This document shows positions 6,803 to 16,308 of a stretch of DNA of 40,489 nucleotides, in pieces. Position 1 is the stretch's first letter. Each line of letters starts with the position of its first letter. This DNA is from Eubacterium sp. TM05-53 (GTDB lineage Bacteria > Bacillota_I > Bacilli_A > Erysipelotrichales > Erysipelotrichaceae). The position numbers and the translations under genes are program-made. The notes under the pieces are model-generated. The model did not search any database. It was not told where the DNA came from and was given only the letters and a program-made list of their open reading frames with translations. Location: assembly GCF_003436425.1 (NCBI RefSeq), contig NZ_QSPK01000016.1:1-40489 (forward strand), read 5' to 3'.

Positions 6803-9800
6803 TTACACCTCAATCCACTCTATTTTATTCACTACAATCGATGATGGTCGATCCTTCTTTCCTTGAATCAGACAAATACGATCTTTTTGAATGTTTTCTT
6901 TTTGTTGTTCATACAAACGAGGCATCATAACCGCATCCATTTTACCAGCTTCATCCTCGACACTCATAAAGCACATCCAATCGCCTTTCTTTGTCTTATG
7001 CGTTCTAAAAGACGCAATACGCACTAAAATATTCATATATCCATCTTTATTTACTGCATTTAACAATGGTATACAATTTGGATAGTTATGCATACGTAAA
7101 GACTGCACAGGATGTTCACTCACATAGAAACCGTATACATATTGCTCTTTTTGGGCTTTTTGTATTGGATTCTCTTTGATTCTTTGAATGCCTGGACGAG
7201 AGACAATACTAAAATCGAAACGTAAATTGTTCGGATCTTCAATTCGCACAATATTTACATAATCAATCAGTTTTCTTAAGTTCTCATTAAGAGTTGCACG
7301 ATTATATCCAAAACAATCCAATGCTCCGCCATCAATTAAAATTCGAATCGTAGATTCATTGATCTTATACATACTTGCCTTGGCAAGAAAATCAAATAAA
7401 TCTATATATGGTGCATGTTCTAAAATCGTTGGATAAATTGTTTTCCCTACACCTTTTAAAACTTGTAGCGGCATACGAATTGAATTCTGTTCAATCGTAT
7501 AGAAAGCCTTTGAATGATTAATATCACATCCATTCACAACAATATTTCTTCGTTTACATTCATAAATATATTGCGATGTTTTTATACCAGAACCAATGAC
7601 ACTATTTAATAAACTCTGATAAAAATATAAAGGATAATTTGCCTTTAAATAAGCCATTTGATAAGCTACCAAGCCATAGGCATAACTATGTGATTTATTA
7701 AATCCATAGCCAGCAAATTGCTCCATTATAGAAAATATCTCATTGGAAACAGAATCCTTGATACGATTCTTTCGAGCTCCTAAAATGAATTGCTCTTTTA
7801 AATTCTGCATGACATCCACTTTCTTTTTCGACATAGCCTTTCTTAGTGTATCTGCTTGCGCCAAACTAAATCCACCAATCACTTGGGCTGTCTGCATAAC
7901 TTGTTCCTGATAAATCATGATACCATAGGTTTCTTTTAAAATAGGCTCTAATAAAGGATGTGGATATACAACTTTTAAAGGATCCTTTTTTCTTTCAATA
8001 TATGTATCAATATGCTGCATCGCTCCAGGACGATATAAAGCAAGTACAACACTGATATCTTCAAATTTATTGGGCTGTATCTTTTGAAGTAAAGACGTAA
8101 TTCCACTCGATTCTAATTGGAATACACCCAAAGTATTTCCAAGCGATAATAATTGATATGTTTTCGCATCCTTTAAATTGATTTTCATCATATCCAAAGA
8201 AATATGTTTTTGTTCTTTTAGATTTGTGACAATTTCATGGATCGTTGTTAAATTACGAATACCCAAAAAATCCATTTTGATCAAGCCCAAATCTTCTAGA
8301 TATTCTGCTGTAAATTGTGTAGCTTGAATATCTCCATCGACACTGACAAGTGGACAGACATTCACAATAGGCTGATCTGAAAGAACAATTCCTGCCGCAT
8401 GTAAAGAGGTGTGTCGTGGTAATCCTTCAACGTTTACACACGTCTTAAATAATTCAGTTAATTTTTGATCTGACTGGATCCTTTTTCGAAATAAAACATT
8501 CTCATTATAGGCCTGCATCAACGTAATTTTAGGTGTATTCTTTAACATCTTAGAAAGTTCATCCACAATTCTTGCCGGAATATTCATAACACGTCCTACA
8601 TCACGAATGGCTTGTCTTGCCTGCAAAGTATTAAATGTCACAATATGACTGACATGATCATAACCATATAATTCACGAACATATTGAATCACTTCATCTC
8701 TTCTATCATCTGGAAAATCTGTATCAATATCGGGCATGGAAACACGTGATGGATTTAGAAATCTTTCAAACAATAAATTATTCTGAATTGGATCAATATG
8801 TGTAATACCTAAACAATAAGCTACTAAAGAACCGGCTGCACTACCACGCCCTGGTCCTACAAATATGTCTTGACTTCTGGCATATCGAATAAAATCCCAT
8901 ACAATCAAAAAATAATCGGTAAATCCCATAGTGACTATGACATTTAATTCATATTCTAAACGTTTGATATAGGTAAGATTTAAATTTCCATTTAAACGTT
9001 TTTCTAACCCCTTTTTACAAAGTTTGATCAAATAGTCCCTCGAATCAATTTGAAGTTTATTTTTAAATACAGGAAGCTTGGACTTTTGAAAAGCCATTTG
9101 AATATTGCACATTCTTGCGATTTCTTCTGTAGCAATCAATTCACTTTCATCATACAACGCTTCCATTTCTTGTGGACTTCTTAAATATCTTTGAAATTGT
9201 ACGTCTAAGCCTTGATTATCAATATTCGTTTGTTTGGCAATCGCCCTTAATACTTGTAAAGATTTTACGTCTTCACTATTCTCATACAGAATTCGAGATA
9301 GAGCCACACGTTTACAATCAAGTTGTTTTAAAATTCGATTATCGGCTCTTTTTTTACCCGAATCATTCATAGATACAGAAATATAGAAATCTGAAAAAGA
9401 TTTTTTACACAATTCGACAAATGCACTTAACTTTTCTAAATCTTGATGTTCAATATATGCACTGAATGTATCTTTCCCGTCGCTGGAAGTTAATACCACA
9501 CAATCTTTGGCATACTTTATAACTTCTTCAAAAGATACATTTCCTTTTATGATCGAACTTAATTTATATAAATTCTGTAGACCCATATCATTCTTCGCTA
9601 GAAGAATAAAATGAAATGGCTCCTCATTATAGATGGAATCAACTTCTAAACCAATAATCGGATGTACATTGTGTTTTTTGCACAATTGATAGAACTCCAT
9701 CGTTCCATACATCACATTATGATCGGTCAAACATACATGGTTGAATCCAAGTTGTTTTTGATGAAGAATCATATTTTCTAAACGAATTGGCGATTCAAGT

Positions 9801-9835
9801 AAAGAGTATGAACTTCGCATATGTAAGTGAACCAT
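6803..9835 (-). CDS. dnaE: DNA polymerase III alpha subunit DnaE
   Basis: Replicative polymerase of the DnaE type, which in Firmicutes works beside PolC, extending primers on the lagging strand. The 1010 residues start with a PHP domain (HLHMRSSYSLLES, CLTDHN). The palm carries the catalytic acidic motif PDIDTDFPDDRRDEV around residues 365-380, preceded by GPGRGSAAGSLVAYCLGIT. Further on are the beta-binding and helix-hairpin-helix regions (FAGYGFNKSHSYAYGLVAYQMAYLKANYP) and a C-terminal OB fold ending in IEWIEV. It is about 50-100 residues shorter than B. subtilis or S. aureus DnaE. The ATG at 9835 follows AAAGGTGGGA. No PolC gene is in the window. Confidence 0.96.
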   Translation of the reverse strand: MVHLHMRSSYSLLESPIRLENMILHQKQLGFNHVCLTDHNVMYGTMEFYQLCKKHNVHPIIGLEVDSIYNEEPFHFILLAKNDMGLQNLYKLSSIIKGNVSFEEVIKYAKDCVVLTSSDGKDTFSAYIEHQDLEKLSAFVELCKKSFSDFYISVSMNDSGKKRADNRILKQLDCKRVALSRILYENSEDVKSLQVLRAIAKQTNIDNQGLDVQFQRYLRSPQEMEALYDESELIATEEIARMCNIQMAFQKSKLPVFKNKLQIDSRDYLIKLCKKGLEKRLNGNLNLTYIKRLEYELNVIVTMGFTDYFLIVWDFIRYARSQDIFVGPGRGSAAGSLVAYCLGITHIDPIQNNLLFERFLNPSRVSMPDIDTDFPDDRRDEVIQYVRELYGYDHVSHIVTFNTLQARQAIRDVGRVMNIPARIVDELSKMLKNTPKITLMQAYNENVLFRKRIQSDQKLTELFKTCVNVEGLPRHTSLHAAGIVLSDQPIVNVCPLVSVDGDIQATQFTAEYLEDLGLIKMDFLGIRNLTTIHEIVTNLKEQKHISLDMMKINLKDAKTYQLLSLGNTLGVFQLESSGITSLLQKIQPNKFEDISVVLALYRPGAMQHIDTYIERKKDPLKVVYPHPLLEPILKETYGIMIYQEQVMQTAQVIGGFSLAQADTLRKAMSKKKVDVMQNLKEQFILGARKNRIKDSVSNEIFSIMEQFAGYGFNKSHSYAYGLVAYQMAYLKANYPLYFYQSLLNSVIGSGIKTSQYIYECKRRNIVVNGCDINHSKAFYTIEQNSIRMPLQVLKGVGKTIYPTILEHAPYIDLFDFLAKASMYKINESTIRILIDGGALDCFGYNRATLNENLRKLIDYVNIVRIEDPNNLRFDFSIVSRPGIQRIKENPIQKAQKEQYVYGFYVSEHPVQSLRMHNYPNCIPLLNAVNKDGYMNILVRIASFRTHKTKKGDWMCFMSVEDEAGKMDAVMMPRLYEQQKENIQKDRICLIQGKKDRPSSIVVNKIEWIEV

Positions 9836-9860
9836 GAAATCCCACCTTTCTTTCTAAAAT

Positions 9861-9868
9861 ATTATACC
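9861..9868 (-). promoter_or_regulatory. Extended -10 promoter of dnaE
   Basis: On the - strand TGGTATAAT is an extended -10 box (TATAAT = 9861-9866). The -35 position falls inside the terminator hairpin of the preceding gene and has no consensus match, as expected for an extended -10 promoter. It gives a leader of roughly 20 bases containing the ribosome binding site. Confidence 0.6.
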
Positions 9869-9870
9869 AT

Positions 9871-9897
9871 AAGAAAAAGAGATAGCTTCTTAAGCTA
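9871..9897 (-). terminator. Terminator overlapping the stop of the DHH phosphoesterase gene
   Basis: TAGCTT at 9883-9888 and AAGCTA at 9892-9897 form a short hairpin that includes the TAA stop codon at 9890-9892. On the - strand CTCTTTTTCTT follows. It separates the smc-to-nrnA unit from dnaE. Confidence 0.6.
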
Positions 9898-10822
9898 CCT
9901 CTCGATTTGATAAAATTTCAATAATTTGATCAACTTGATCACGTGTTAAGTTTTTGATTCCACTTGCACATTCGTGACCACCACCACCAAATTTCATGGC
10001 AACATCACGAATTGGAATATTTCTTGAACGTAAAGATGCACTATAATGTACACGATCTTCCATACGTGTAAACAATGCCCACATTTCAACACAATCGATA
10101 CCTGCTAAACAATAGACTTTGTCTTTAGCATCTGTAAAGCTTAAACCAAATTCTTCATAATCTTCACATTCTAGAATTGAATAAAAGAACTTGTTTTTAA
10201 ACACTGTATGATTACGTACAACAGTTTCATATCTGTAATCTTCAATCGACTTAGAGAAGTTGAGTTGTTCAACTTTAGTAACATCTACACCTTGCTCAAA
10301 TAAGTATTTTCCAGCATCAAATGTAGCTGGACGAACATTATTTGTCGTAAAACGAATATTGTCCGCTGTTAATCCAAGATATAACATCAATGCACTTTCT
10401 ACCGGAATATTAATTTTCTTTTCTTTAAGATATAAGGCTAATAACTCACATGTAGCACTTGCCTTATCATCGATCCATTCTTCATCACAAATTGTTTCTA
10501 CTTGTACGTGATGATCAATACGAATTGATTTTTTAGCCAATTGATACCTTTCATCATCAATGCGTGCCGCATTTGAAGTATCTAAAACAATTGCTAAGCT
10601 GGAAGCTACTACTTCATCATCCACAACATCCATATGTACGTTGTTTCTTTGCGATACAGGACAATTACTTCCTAAACAATAGATTTTTTTATTTGGATAA
10701 GCACTTTCTAAATAGTACTTTAAGCCAAATTGAGATCCGATTGCATCCATGTCAGCAAAAACATGGCGAAAGATTGCGATTGTATTAAAATCTTTTACGC
10801 TTTCTAAAATATCATTAGGCAT
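9890..10822 (-). CDS. DHH/DHHA1 phosphoesterase, NrnA-like
   Basis: A 310-residue cytosolic phosphoesterase resembling NrnA, which degrades very short RNA oligonucleotides (nano-RNA) and can hydrolyse pAp. The Mn-binding DHH-domain motifs are present: the N-terminal aspartates in FADMDAIGSQ, LDTSNAAR, and the DHH triad in RIDHHVQVE, with a later CELLALYL helix. The C-terminal DHHA1 domain ends with the substrate-binding GGGGHECASG. Its ATG overlaps the end of ackA by eight bases (ATGCCTAA), so translation is likely coupled to acetate kinase. Members of this superfamily may also act on cyclic dinucleotides, but no PAS or GGDEF domain is present here, so a GdpP-type role is unlikely. Confidence 0.88.
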   Translation of the reverse strand: MPNDILESVKDFNTIAIFRHVFADMDAIGSQFGLKYYLESAYPNKKIYCLGSNCPVSQRNNVHMDVVDDEVVASSLAIVLDTSNAARIDDERYQLAKKSIRIDHHVQVETICDEEWIDDKASATCELLALYLKEKKINIPVESALMLYLGLTADNIRFTTNNVRPATFDAGKYLFEQGVDVTKVEQLNFSKSIEDYRYETVVRNHTVFKNKFFYSILECEDYEEFGLSFTDAKDKVYCLAGIDCVEMWALFTRMEDRVHYSASLRSRNIPIRDVAMKFGGGGHECASGIKNLTRDQVDQIIEILSNREVA

Positions 10823-12014
10823 TAGCCATCAAATCCTTGTAGGCATCACGTGCAATGACTAATTCTTCATTTGTTGGCAATAACCAAACTTGCATTTTTG
10901 ATTCAGGAGCACTTAATAATTTTTCAACGCCACGAACTCCATCGTTATCTTCTGGTTTTACTACAACACCAAATGCTGATAATCCATCACAGATTCTTTG
11001 ACGCATTGCACAGTCGTTTTCACCGATTCCACCCGCAAATACGATGGCATCAGCTCCACCCATTAATCCATAGTATCCTGATACAACTTCAACAATACGG
11101 TTTACATATACGTTTTGTGTTAGGATAGCGCGAGGATTTCCTTCTTTGATAGCTGCTTCGATGTCACGACCATCACTAGAAATTCCACTTACACCTAACA
11201 TACCCGATTTTTTATTCATGATTGTATCCATTTCATCTGGTGTATATCCATATTTATTTTCTAAGAATGGAACGATTGCAGGGTCAATATCTCCACAACG
11301 AGTTCCCATCATGATTCCTCCAAGAGGTGTGAATCCCATTGATGTTTTATATGATTTACCATTTTTAACAGCTGTAATACTTGCACCATTTCCTAAGTGG
11401 CAAGTGATGATATTCATTTCTTCTTGTGTTTTTCCTTGAAGCTCAGCCAAGCGTTTTGTCAAATATTCATGACTTGTTCCATGAGCACCATAACGACGTA
11501 CTTTATCGTTAGTATAATATTCATATGGTAAAGGGAAAATATAGTTTTCTTCTGGCATACTTTGGTGGAATGCTGTATCAAATACGAATGTGTGTTTACA
11601 TTCTGGTAAAGCATCTCTAAATGAACGGTATCCAACTAATGCTGCTGGGTTGTGTAGTGGAGCTAATGCACATAATTCTTCAACTTTAGCTTCAACATCA
11701 GCATCTACAGGTACTGAATGAGAGAAATATTCTCCACCATGAACAACACGGTGACCAATCGCTTTGATATCTTCTAAGCTATTTACAACTTTGTGTTCAA
11801 TTAAAGCTTCCATTAATTTTTTTACAGCTACTGCATGATCTTTGATATCTAAGATCTCTTCAATTTTTTCTCCATTGGCTTTCATTCCAAAAATAGAATC
11901 ATTTAAACCAATACGTTCTACGTTTCCTTGTGCTAGAACTTCTTCTTCTGGCATTTTGAAAACTTGGAATTTCAAAGATGAACTTCCTGCATTAACACTC
12001 ATAACAATCGACAT
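10815..12014 (-). CDS. ackA: Acetate kinase AckA
   Basis: Interconverts acetyl phosphate plus ADP with acetate plus ATP, the energy-yielding last step of acetate fermentation. At 399 residues it has the normal length. Motifs of the ASKHA fold are visible: VNAGSSSLKFQ at the N-terminus, the catalytic region GAHGTSHEYL, CHLGNGASITAVKNGKS, GFTPLGGIMMGTRCGDIDP, and FAGGIGEN. The ATG at 12014 follows AGGAGG by eight bases; that site overlaps the ylxM stop codon (TAGGAGG), so translation may be coupled. No phosphotransacetylase gene is adjacent; ackA instead sits inside a cell-biology operon between ylxM and an NrnA-like gene. Confidence 0.97.
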   Translation of the reverse strand: MSIVMSVNAGSSSLKFQVFKMPEEEVLAQGNVERIGLNDSIFGMKANGEKIEEILDIKDHAVAVKKLMEALIEHKVVNSLEDIKAIGHRVVHGGEYFSHSVPVDADVEAKVEELCALAPLHNPAALVGYRSFRDALPECKHTFVFDTAFHQSMPEENYIFPLPYEYYTNDKVRRYGAHGTSHEYLTKRLAELQGKTQEEMNIITCHLGNGASITAVKNGKSYKTSMGFTPLGGIMMGTRCGDIDPAIVPFLENKYGYTPDEMDTIMNKKSGMLGVSGISSDGRDIEAAIKEGNPRAILTQNVYVNRIVEVVSGYYGLMGGADAIVFAGGIGENDCAMRQRICDGLSAFGVVVKPEDNDGVRGVEKLLSAPESKMQVWLLPTNEELVIARDAYKDLMANA

Positions 12015-12026
12015 TTTTTGATCCTC

Positions 12027-12320
12027 CTAAAAAATTTCTTTTAATATTTCGATTTGTTCAACATCTTCATGTTGTAAAATCCATGAATCCAATAATTTTT
12101 TCTTAGCGACATAACCTATCGCTGCTTCATATTTTTCCAGTAATTTCGTAGCTCGATGTACCGAATCCATCGCGGCTGCACGAGAAATCTCTAGTTCCTC
12201 ACTTATTTCAGTATAAGAGAAATCTTCCTCATAGTAAAGAGACAAAATCTCTCTTTGACGTTCGGTCAACAATTCTCCATACACATCTAATAAATCATTC
12301 GCATCTAATTTTGAAATCAT
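12027..12320 (-). CDS. ylxM: YlxM/p13-like helix-turn-helix protein
   Basis: A 97-residue protein of the YlxM (UPF0122) family, which has a sigma-factor-like helix-turn-helix (LLTERQREILSLYYEEDFSYTEISEELEISRAAAMDSVHRATKLLEKYE). Streptococcal YlxM binds Ffh and the small SRP RNA and modulates SRP GTPase activity. The start codon overlaps the ftsY stop (TAATG). In many Firmicutes the gene precedes ffh; here it follows ftsY, while ffh is 20 kb away with no ylxM, which keeps it in the SRP pathway but with the other GTPase. Confidence 0.9.
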   Translation of the reverse strand: MISKLDANDLLDVYGELLTERQREILSLYYEEDFSYTEISEELEISRAAAMDSVHRATKLLEKYEAAIGYVAKKKLLDSWILQHEDVEQIEILKEIF

Positions 12321-13279
12321 TATTCTTCCATACCCTTTGTGATTCCCATCAAGAAGGCATTGATATCAAATGGTCTTAAATCCGCTGGCTTTTCACCTAA
12401 ACCTAAGAAACGAACTGGTAAATGTAATAAATCTCGAATCGCAAGTACTACTCCACCCTTGGCTGTACCGTCCATCTTCGTTAAAACGATACCTGTTACA
12501 TCCGTTGCTTCCAAGAATACTTTTGCCTGTGAAATACCATTTTGTCCTGTAGTCGCATCTAGAACTAACCAAACTTCTTGTGGTGCTCCCTCAATTTCTC
12601 TTTGTACAACACGATGCATCTTACTTAATTCATTCATCAAATTTGTTTTATTTTGTAGACGACCCGCAGTATCGCAAATCAAAATATCAATATCATTTTC
12701 TTTGGCATAACGACAAGCATCCACCAATACGGAACTTGGATCTTGATTCATCTTACCTTTTACACAATGAACACCTAATCGTGTTGCCCAAGTATCAATT
12801 TGATCAATAGCTCCAGCACGGAATGTATCGGCTGCTGCAACCGCAACTTTCTTACCTTGCTCCTTGTAATATTGAATCAATTTTGCACTTGTAGTTGTCT
12901 TACCACTACCATTAACACCAACCATTAAAATAACAGTTGGACCTTCTTCATTCATTTTAATTGGTTCATCGCTTGATTCATCATAGAAATCATACAGAAT
13001 GGAAACCAAATAATCTAACATGGAATCATATTCTTTAACATGTTTTCCATTTGATTCAAACGCATCCACAATTTTTTGTGCTGTATGAATACCCACATCA
13101 CTCTCTAGTAGAATGACCATGATCTGTTCTAATAGATCATCATCAATTCCGTGAAAGTTATTGGATAAAGCACGTATACGATCTCCAAAGCTTCTCTTTG
13201 ATCGATCAAGACCCGATAAATATTTATCTTTATCTTCACTTTTTACGAAAGCTTCTTTAATTTTCGAAAAGACCGACAT
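12320..13279 (-). CDS. ftsY: Signal recognition particle receptor FtsY
   Basis: Membrane-associated GTPase that receives ribosome-nascent chain complexes from the SRP. The 319 residues form an N domain (helical, to about residue 100) and a G domain with GVNGSGKTTTSAKL near residue 120, the DTFRAGA box, DTAGRLQNKTNLMNEL, TKMDGTAKGG and the closing GLGEKPADLRPF. The long acidic A domain of E. coli FtsY is absent, as is usual in Gram-positives. The ATG overlaps the smc stop (TAATG) and the stop overlaps ylxM, so smc-ftsY-ylxM are coupled. No rnc gene lies upstream of smc, although rnc-smc-ftsY is the common Firmicutes order. Confidence 0.97.
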   Translation of the reverse strand: MSVFSKIKEAFVKSEDKDKYLSGLDRSKRSFGDRIRALSNNFHGIDDDLLEQIMVILLESDVGIHTAQKIVDAFESNGKHVKEYDSMLDYLVSILYDFYDESSDEPIKMNEEGPTVILMVGVNGSGKTTTSAKLIQYYKEQGKKVAVAAADTFRAGAIDQIDTWATRLGVHCVKGKMNQDPSSVLVDACRYAKENDIDILICDTAGRLQNKTNLMNELSKMHRVVQREIEGAPQEVWLVLDATTGQNGISQAKVFLEATDVTGIVLTKMDGTAKGGVVLAIRDLLHLPVRFLGLGEKPADLRPFDINAFLMGITKGMEE

Positions 13280-16206
13280 TACTTTTCCTCCTTCGCTATA
13301 TGTACTGCATCTTTCAATTGCACTTTTAACACTTTACTAACACCATCTTTTTGCATAGTAACACCATACAAAGTATCACATTGTTCCATAGTTCCTGGTC
13401 TATGTGTTACCGCAATAAATTGAGATTGACCACGATAATGCGATAAATAACGGGCAAAACGCTCAACATTTGCCTGGTCTAATGCTGCTTCAACCTCATC
13501 AAAGATACATAATGGCATTGTACGTGCCTTCAATATCGCAAACAATACGCTGATCGCAATCAAAGCCTTTTCTCCACCCGAGAATGTCTGGATATTTTTA
13601 ACCATTTTTCCAGGAGGCTGAACATCAATATCAATACCCGTATTCAATACATCTTCTGGATCTACCATGGAAAGACTAGCACGTCCTCCACCAAACATAG
13701 CCTTGAATACTCCATCTAGTTCAGCATTAATTTTATTAAACATCTCTGTAAATTGACTGATCATTGTCTTGTCCATCTCATCAATGGCCGCCAAGATTTG
13801 TTGACTTGCCTTTTCTAAATCTTCTTTTTGGCTTGTCATAAAATCAAAACGTTCTTTGACTTCTTTATATTCATTTGGTGCATCCAAATTCACATTTCCT
13901 AAACGAGAAATGGCTTGACGAAGTTGAATAACTTCTTCTTTTGCACTTTCGATTTCTACATCTTCCTTTTTAGTTAATGCATATTCATAAGTCATTTCAT
14001 AATCTGTACTTAAACGGTTCAATGCGTTCTCTAATTGCGTTTTGATTTTCACAACTTCCATTTCATAGTTATGGATCTGCGATTGTTTAGAACTCATTTC
14101 TCTACGAACTAAACGAATCTGATTTTCAAGTTGTTCTGCTTCATTTCCTTTATCAAAACGAGTCTGACGCAAGCTTTGAATCTCTAAAGACAATGAATCC
14201 AATACCGCATGCATCTTAGACATTTGTACAACAAGATCATCTTGTGCTAATTCTCCACTATCTTCAATGTCTACACCTAATTCTTGATATTCAGCTAAAA
14301 TTGAATCGTATTTTGCCTTCTTAGTCGCATAAATATTTTCTAGCTTAGCCAATTCAATCTGTAAAGTTACAATCGCATCGTTTTCTTTTTGAAGTTTCTG
14401 CGTAAGAATCTCTGTTTCATCCAAACAATTGTCGGCTTTGATTTTCTGTCCTTCAATTTTTGAATTGATTGTTTCTAATTCCTGACGCATTGTGACTGGT
14501 GTACTTTGGTTCTTTGTAACACCACCCGTCATACTACCACCAGTATGTACGATATCCCCATCTAGGGTAACAATTTTATAGGCATAACGTAATCGTTTTG
14601 CGGTTTCATTCGCATTCTGCAATGTATCTACCACAATCACATTACCAAGCAATCGTTCTTTCACTGGATCAAAAATTTCTTTACAGTCCACGCATTCACT
14701 CGCAAAGCCTAAAAAGCCTGGGCTTGTTGAGGCAATCGTGATTACTTGTTCATTCATTTTTCTAGGATGACATACACTTAATGGTAAGAAAGTTGCACGT
14801 CCACTACGGTTTCGTTTCAAGAATGAAATGGCATTTCTTGCATCTGCCTCATTTTTAGTAATGATTTGATAGATACTTCCACCTAATGCTGCATTTACCG
14901 CCAATGCTTTATCGGCATGTGCAATCAACAATTCACTGACAACTCCATAAACGCCTGATAAAGAGTTTTTTGCCTGCATAACAGAACGCACACCTTGTTG
15001 ATGGGCAAAAGGTTGCTTCATCATATTTTCCAATACTTGTCTACGATTTTGTAGCTGTATCAATATATTGTTTGCCTTATCCGATTCATAACGAGCCTTA
15101 GAAATCTTTGTTTTCAAATCATTCACAATATTACGACGGTTATTTAAATCTTGTTGCGCCTGCATTAAACGCTGATGACGATCCTGATATTCGAATCGTG
15201 CTTCTTCAAGCATAGCTTGCAATTCTTTTTGACGAGCTTGTTTATCCGCTACCTGCAACATATACTTACGCTTTTCATCCTGCTCGATTTTACGTCTTTC
15301 AAGCTGATAATTTTCTTCCATCGCTTTTGTGTATTTTCCTTGAAGCTCATTGATTTGTTTATCTAGAGCATACATTTCTTTTCGTATGCTTTCTAAGCGA
15401 TTTTCCTGCTTTAAAAGCTCCGCATTTTCTGATGTATGCATGGCTTGGATATCAAACAATTCTTTATTGATCTGATTGATTTTATCATTATATTGATCAA
15501 TATCCTCAACCAATACACTAATTTCAATTTTAGATAGTTTATCTCTTAAAGAAATATATTTTTCTGCCTTTTTAGCTTGTTTTTCCAAAGGTCCAATTTG
15601 TCTTTCAAGCTCATCTAGAATATCCTGCAAACGATCTAGATTTTCTTTTGTCTGCTCTAATTTAGACAATGACACCTTTTTTCTCTTTTTATACTTTGCG
15701 ACACCCGCAGCTTCCTCAAATAAAGAACGTCTATCTTCTGGCTTGGCATCCGCAAAAGAAGAAATATTTCCCTGCGTAATAATACTTAAGGAATCTTTTC
15801 CTAATCCTGTATCCATGACTAAATCATTAATATCTTTTAATCGGCATGGTGTTTTATTTATAAAATAACTTGCTTCATTATTGGCACGTAAAATTTGTCG
15901 TGTTATTTCGATTTCATCAAAATCCGAATCAAAAACACGTGTTGAATTGTCAAATACCAATGTAACGCGTGCCATGTTTACAGGTTTTCTATATTCACTT
16001 CCTGAGAAGATAATATCTGACATATTAGTACCTGAACGAAGTGATTTAACACTCTGTTCACCTAGTACCCAACGAATGGCATCATTTACATTACTTTTAC
16101 CACATCCGTTTGGTCCTACAATGCCTGTAATATCTTGATCAAATTGAATCACTGTTTTATCTGCAAAGCTTTTAAAGCCTTGTAATTCAATACGTTTTAA
16201 AAACAT
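13279..16206 (-). CDS. smc: Chromosome segregation ATPase SMC, short-armed
   Basis: Condensin-like ATPase that with ScpA and ScpB organises and segregates the chromosome. The 975 residues contain Walker [10 protein letters not shown] near residue 32, a hinge from about 412 to 565 ([10 protein letters not shown] ... GSMTGG), the ABC signature [12 protein letters not shown] near 875 and Walker [13 protein letters not shown] near 900. Two coiled-coil arms separate these, about 235 and 210 residues long. B. subtilis SMC is about 1186 residues, so each arm here is roughly 100 residues shorter; the frame is intact and neither head nor hinge is damaged. ATG at 16206 is preferred over TTG at 16209 because GGAGGG ends five bases before it. 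First gene of the smc-ftsY-ylxM-ackA-nrnA unit. Confidence 0.96.
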   Translation of the reverse strand: MFLKRIELQGFKSFADKTVIQFDQDITGIVGPNGCGKSNVNDAIRWVLGEQSVKSLRSGTNMSDIIFSGSEYRKPVNMARVTLVFDNSTRVFDSDFDEIEITRQILRANNEASYFINKTPCRLKDINDLVMDTGLGKDSLSIITQGNISSFADAKPEDRRSLFEEAAGVAKYKKRKKVSLSKLEQTKENLDRLQDILDELERQIGPLEKQAKKAEKYISLRDKLSKIEISVLVEDIDQYNDKINQINKELFDIQAMHTSENAELLKQENRLESIRKEMYALDKQINELQGKYTKAMEENYQLERRKIEQDEKRKYMLQVADKQARQKELQAMLEEARFEYQDRHQRLMQAQQDLNNRRNIVNDLKTKISKARYESDKANNILIQLQNRRQVLENMMKQPFAHQQGVRSVMQAKNSLSGVYGVVSELLIAHADKALAVNAALGGSIYQIITKNEADARNAISFLKRNRSGRATFLPLSVCHPRKMNEQVITIASTSPGFLGFASECVDCKEIFDPVKERLLGNVIVVDTLQNANETAKRLRYAYKIVTLDGDIVHTGGSMTGGVTKNQSTPVTMRQELETINSKIEGQKIKADNCLDETEILTQKLQKENDAIVTLQIELAKLENIYATKKAKYDSILAEYQELGVDIEDSGELAQDDLVVQMSKMHAVLDSLSLEIQSLRQTRFDKGNEAEQLENQIRLVRREMSSKQSQIHNYEMEVVKIKTQLENALNRLSTDYEMTYEYALTKKEDVEIESAKEEVIQLRQAISRLGNVNLDAPNEYKEVKERFDFMTSQKEDLEKASQQILAAIDEMDKTMISQFTEMFNKINAELDGVFKAMFGGGRASLSMVDPEDVLNTGIDIDVQPPGKMVKNIQTFSGGEKALIAISVLFAILKARTMPLCIFDEVEAALDQANVERFARYLSHYRGQSQFIAVTHRPGTMEQCDTLYGVTMQKDGVSKVLKVQLKDAVHIAKEEK

Positions 16207-16231
16207 CAAGACCCTCCACTCTAACTAGTGT

Positions 16232-16240
16232 ATTATATCA
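16232..16240 (-). promoter_or_regulatory. Extended -10 promoter of smc
   Basis: TGATATAAT on the - strand is a TGn extended -10 box (TATAAT = 16232-16237) about 26 bases before the smc ATG. No -35 consensus is needed or seen. Confidence 0.65.
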
Positions 16241-16259
16241 AAAAAATCACATAAAATAT

Positions 16260-16280
16260 ATCTAGTATCATTTTCTAGAT
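16260..16280. promoter_or_regulatory. Inverted repeat between the divergent smc and hemolysin III promoters
   Basis: ATCTAG at 16260-16265 and CTAGAT at 16275-16280 form an inverted repeat in the middle of the divergent intergenic region, with partly symmetric AT-rich flanks. It overlaps the expected -35 area of the + strand gene and could be an operator; this is inference only. Confidence 0.3.
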
Positions 16281-16297
16281 TGTATATTATTTATTAT

Positions 16298-16303
16298 TAT
16301 AAT
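16298..16303 (+). promoter_or_regulatory. -10 box of the hemolysin III gene, almost abutting its start codon
   Basis: TATAAT ends five bases before the ATG at 16309, so transcription would start at or within a base or two of that codon. No convincing -35 hexamer is found at 16-18 bases. Confidence 0.5.
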
Positions 16304-16308
16304 ATAGT

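Noticed and set aside
9890..10822. GdpP-type cyclic-di-AMP phosphodiesterase
   Set aside because: The membrane, PAS and GGDEF domains are missing; length and motifs fit the NrnA type.
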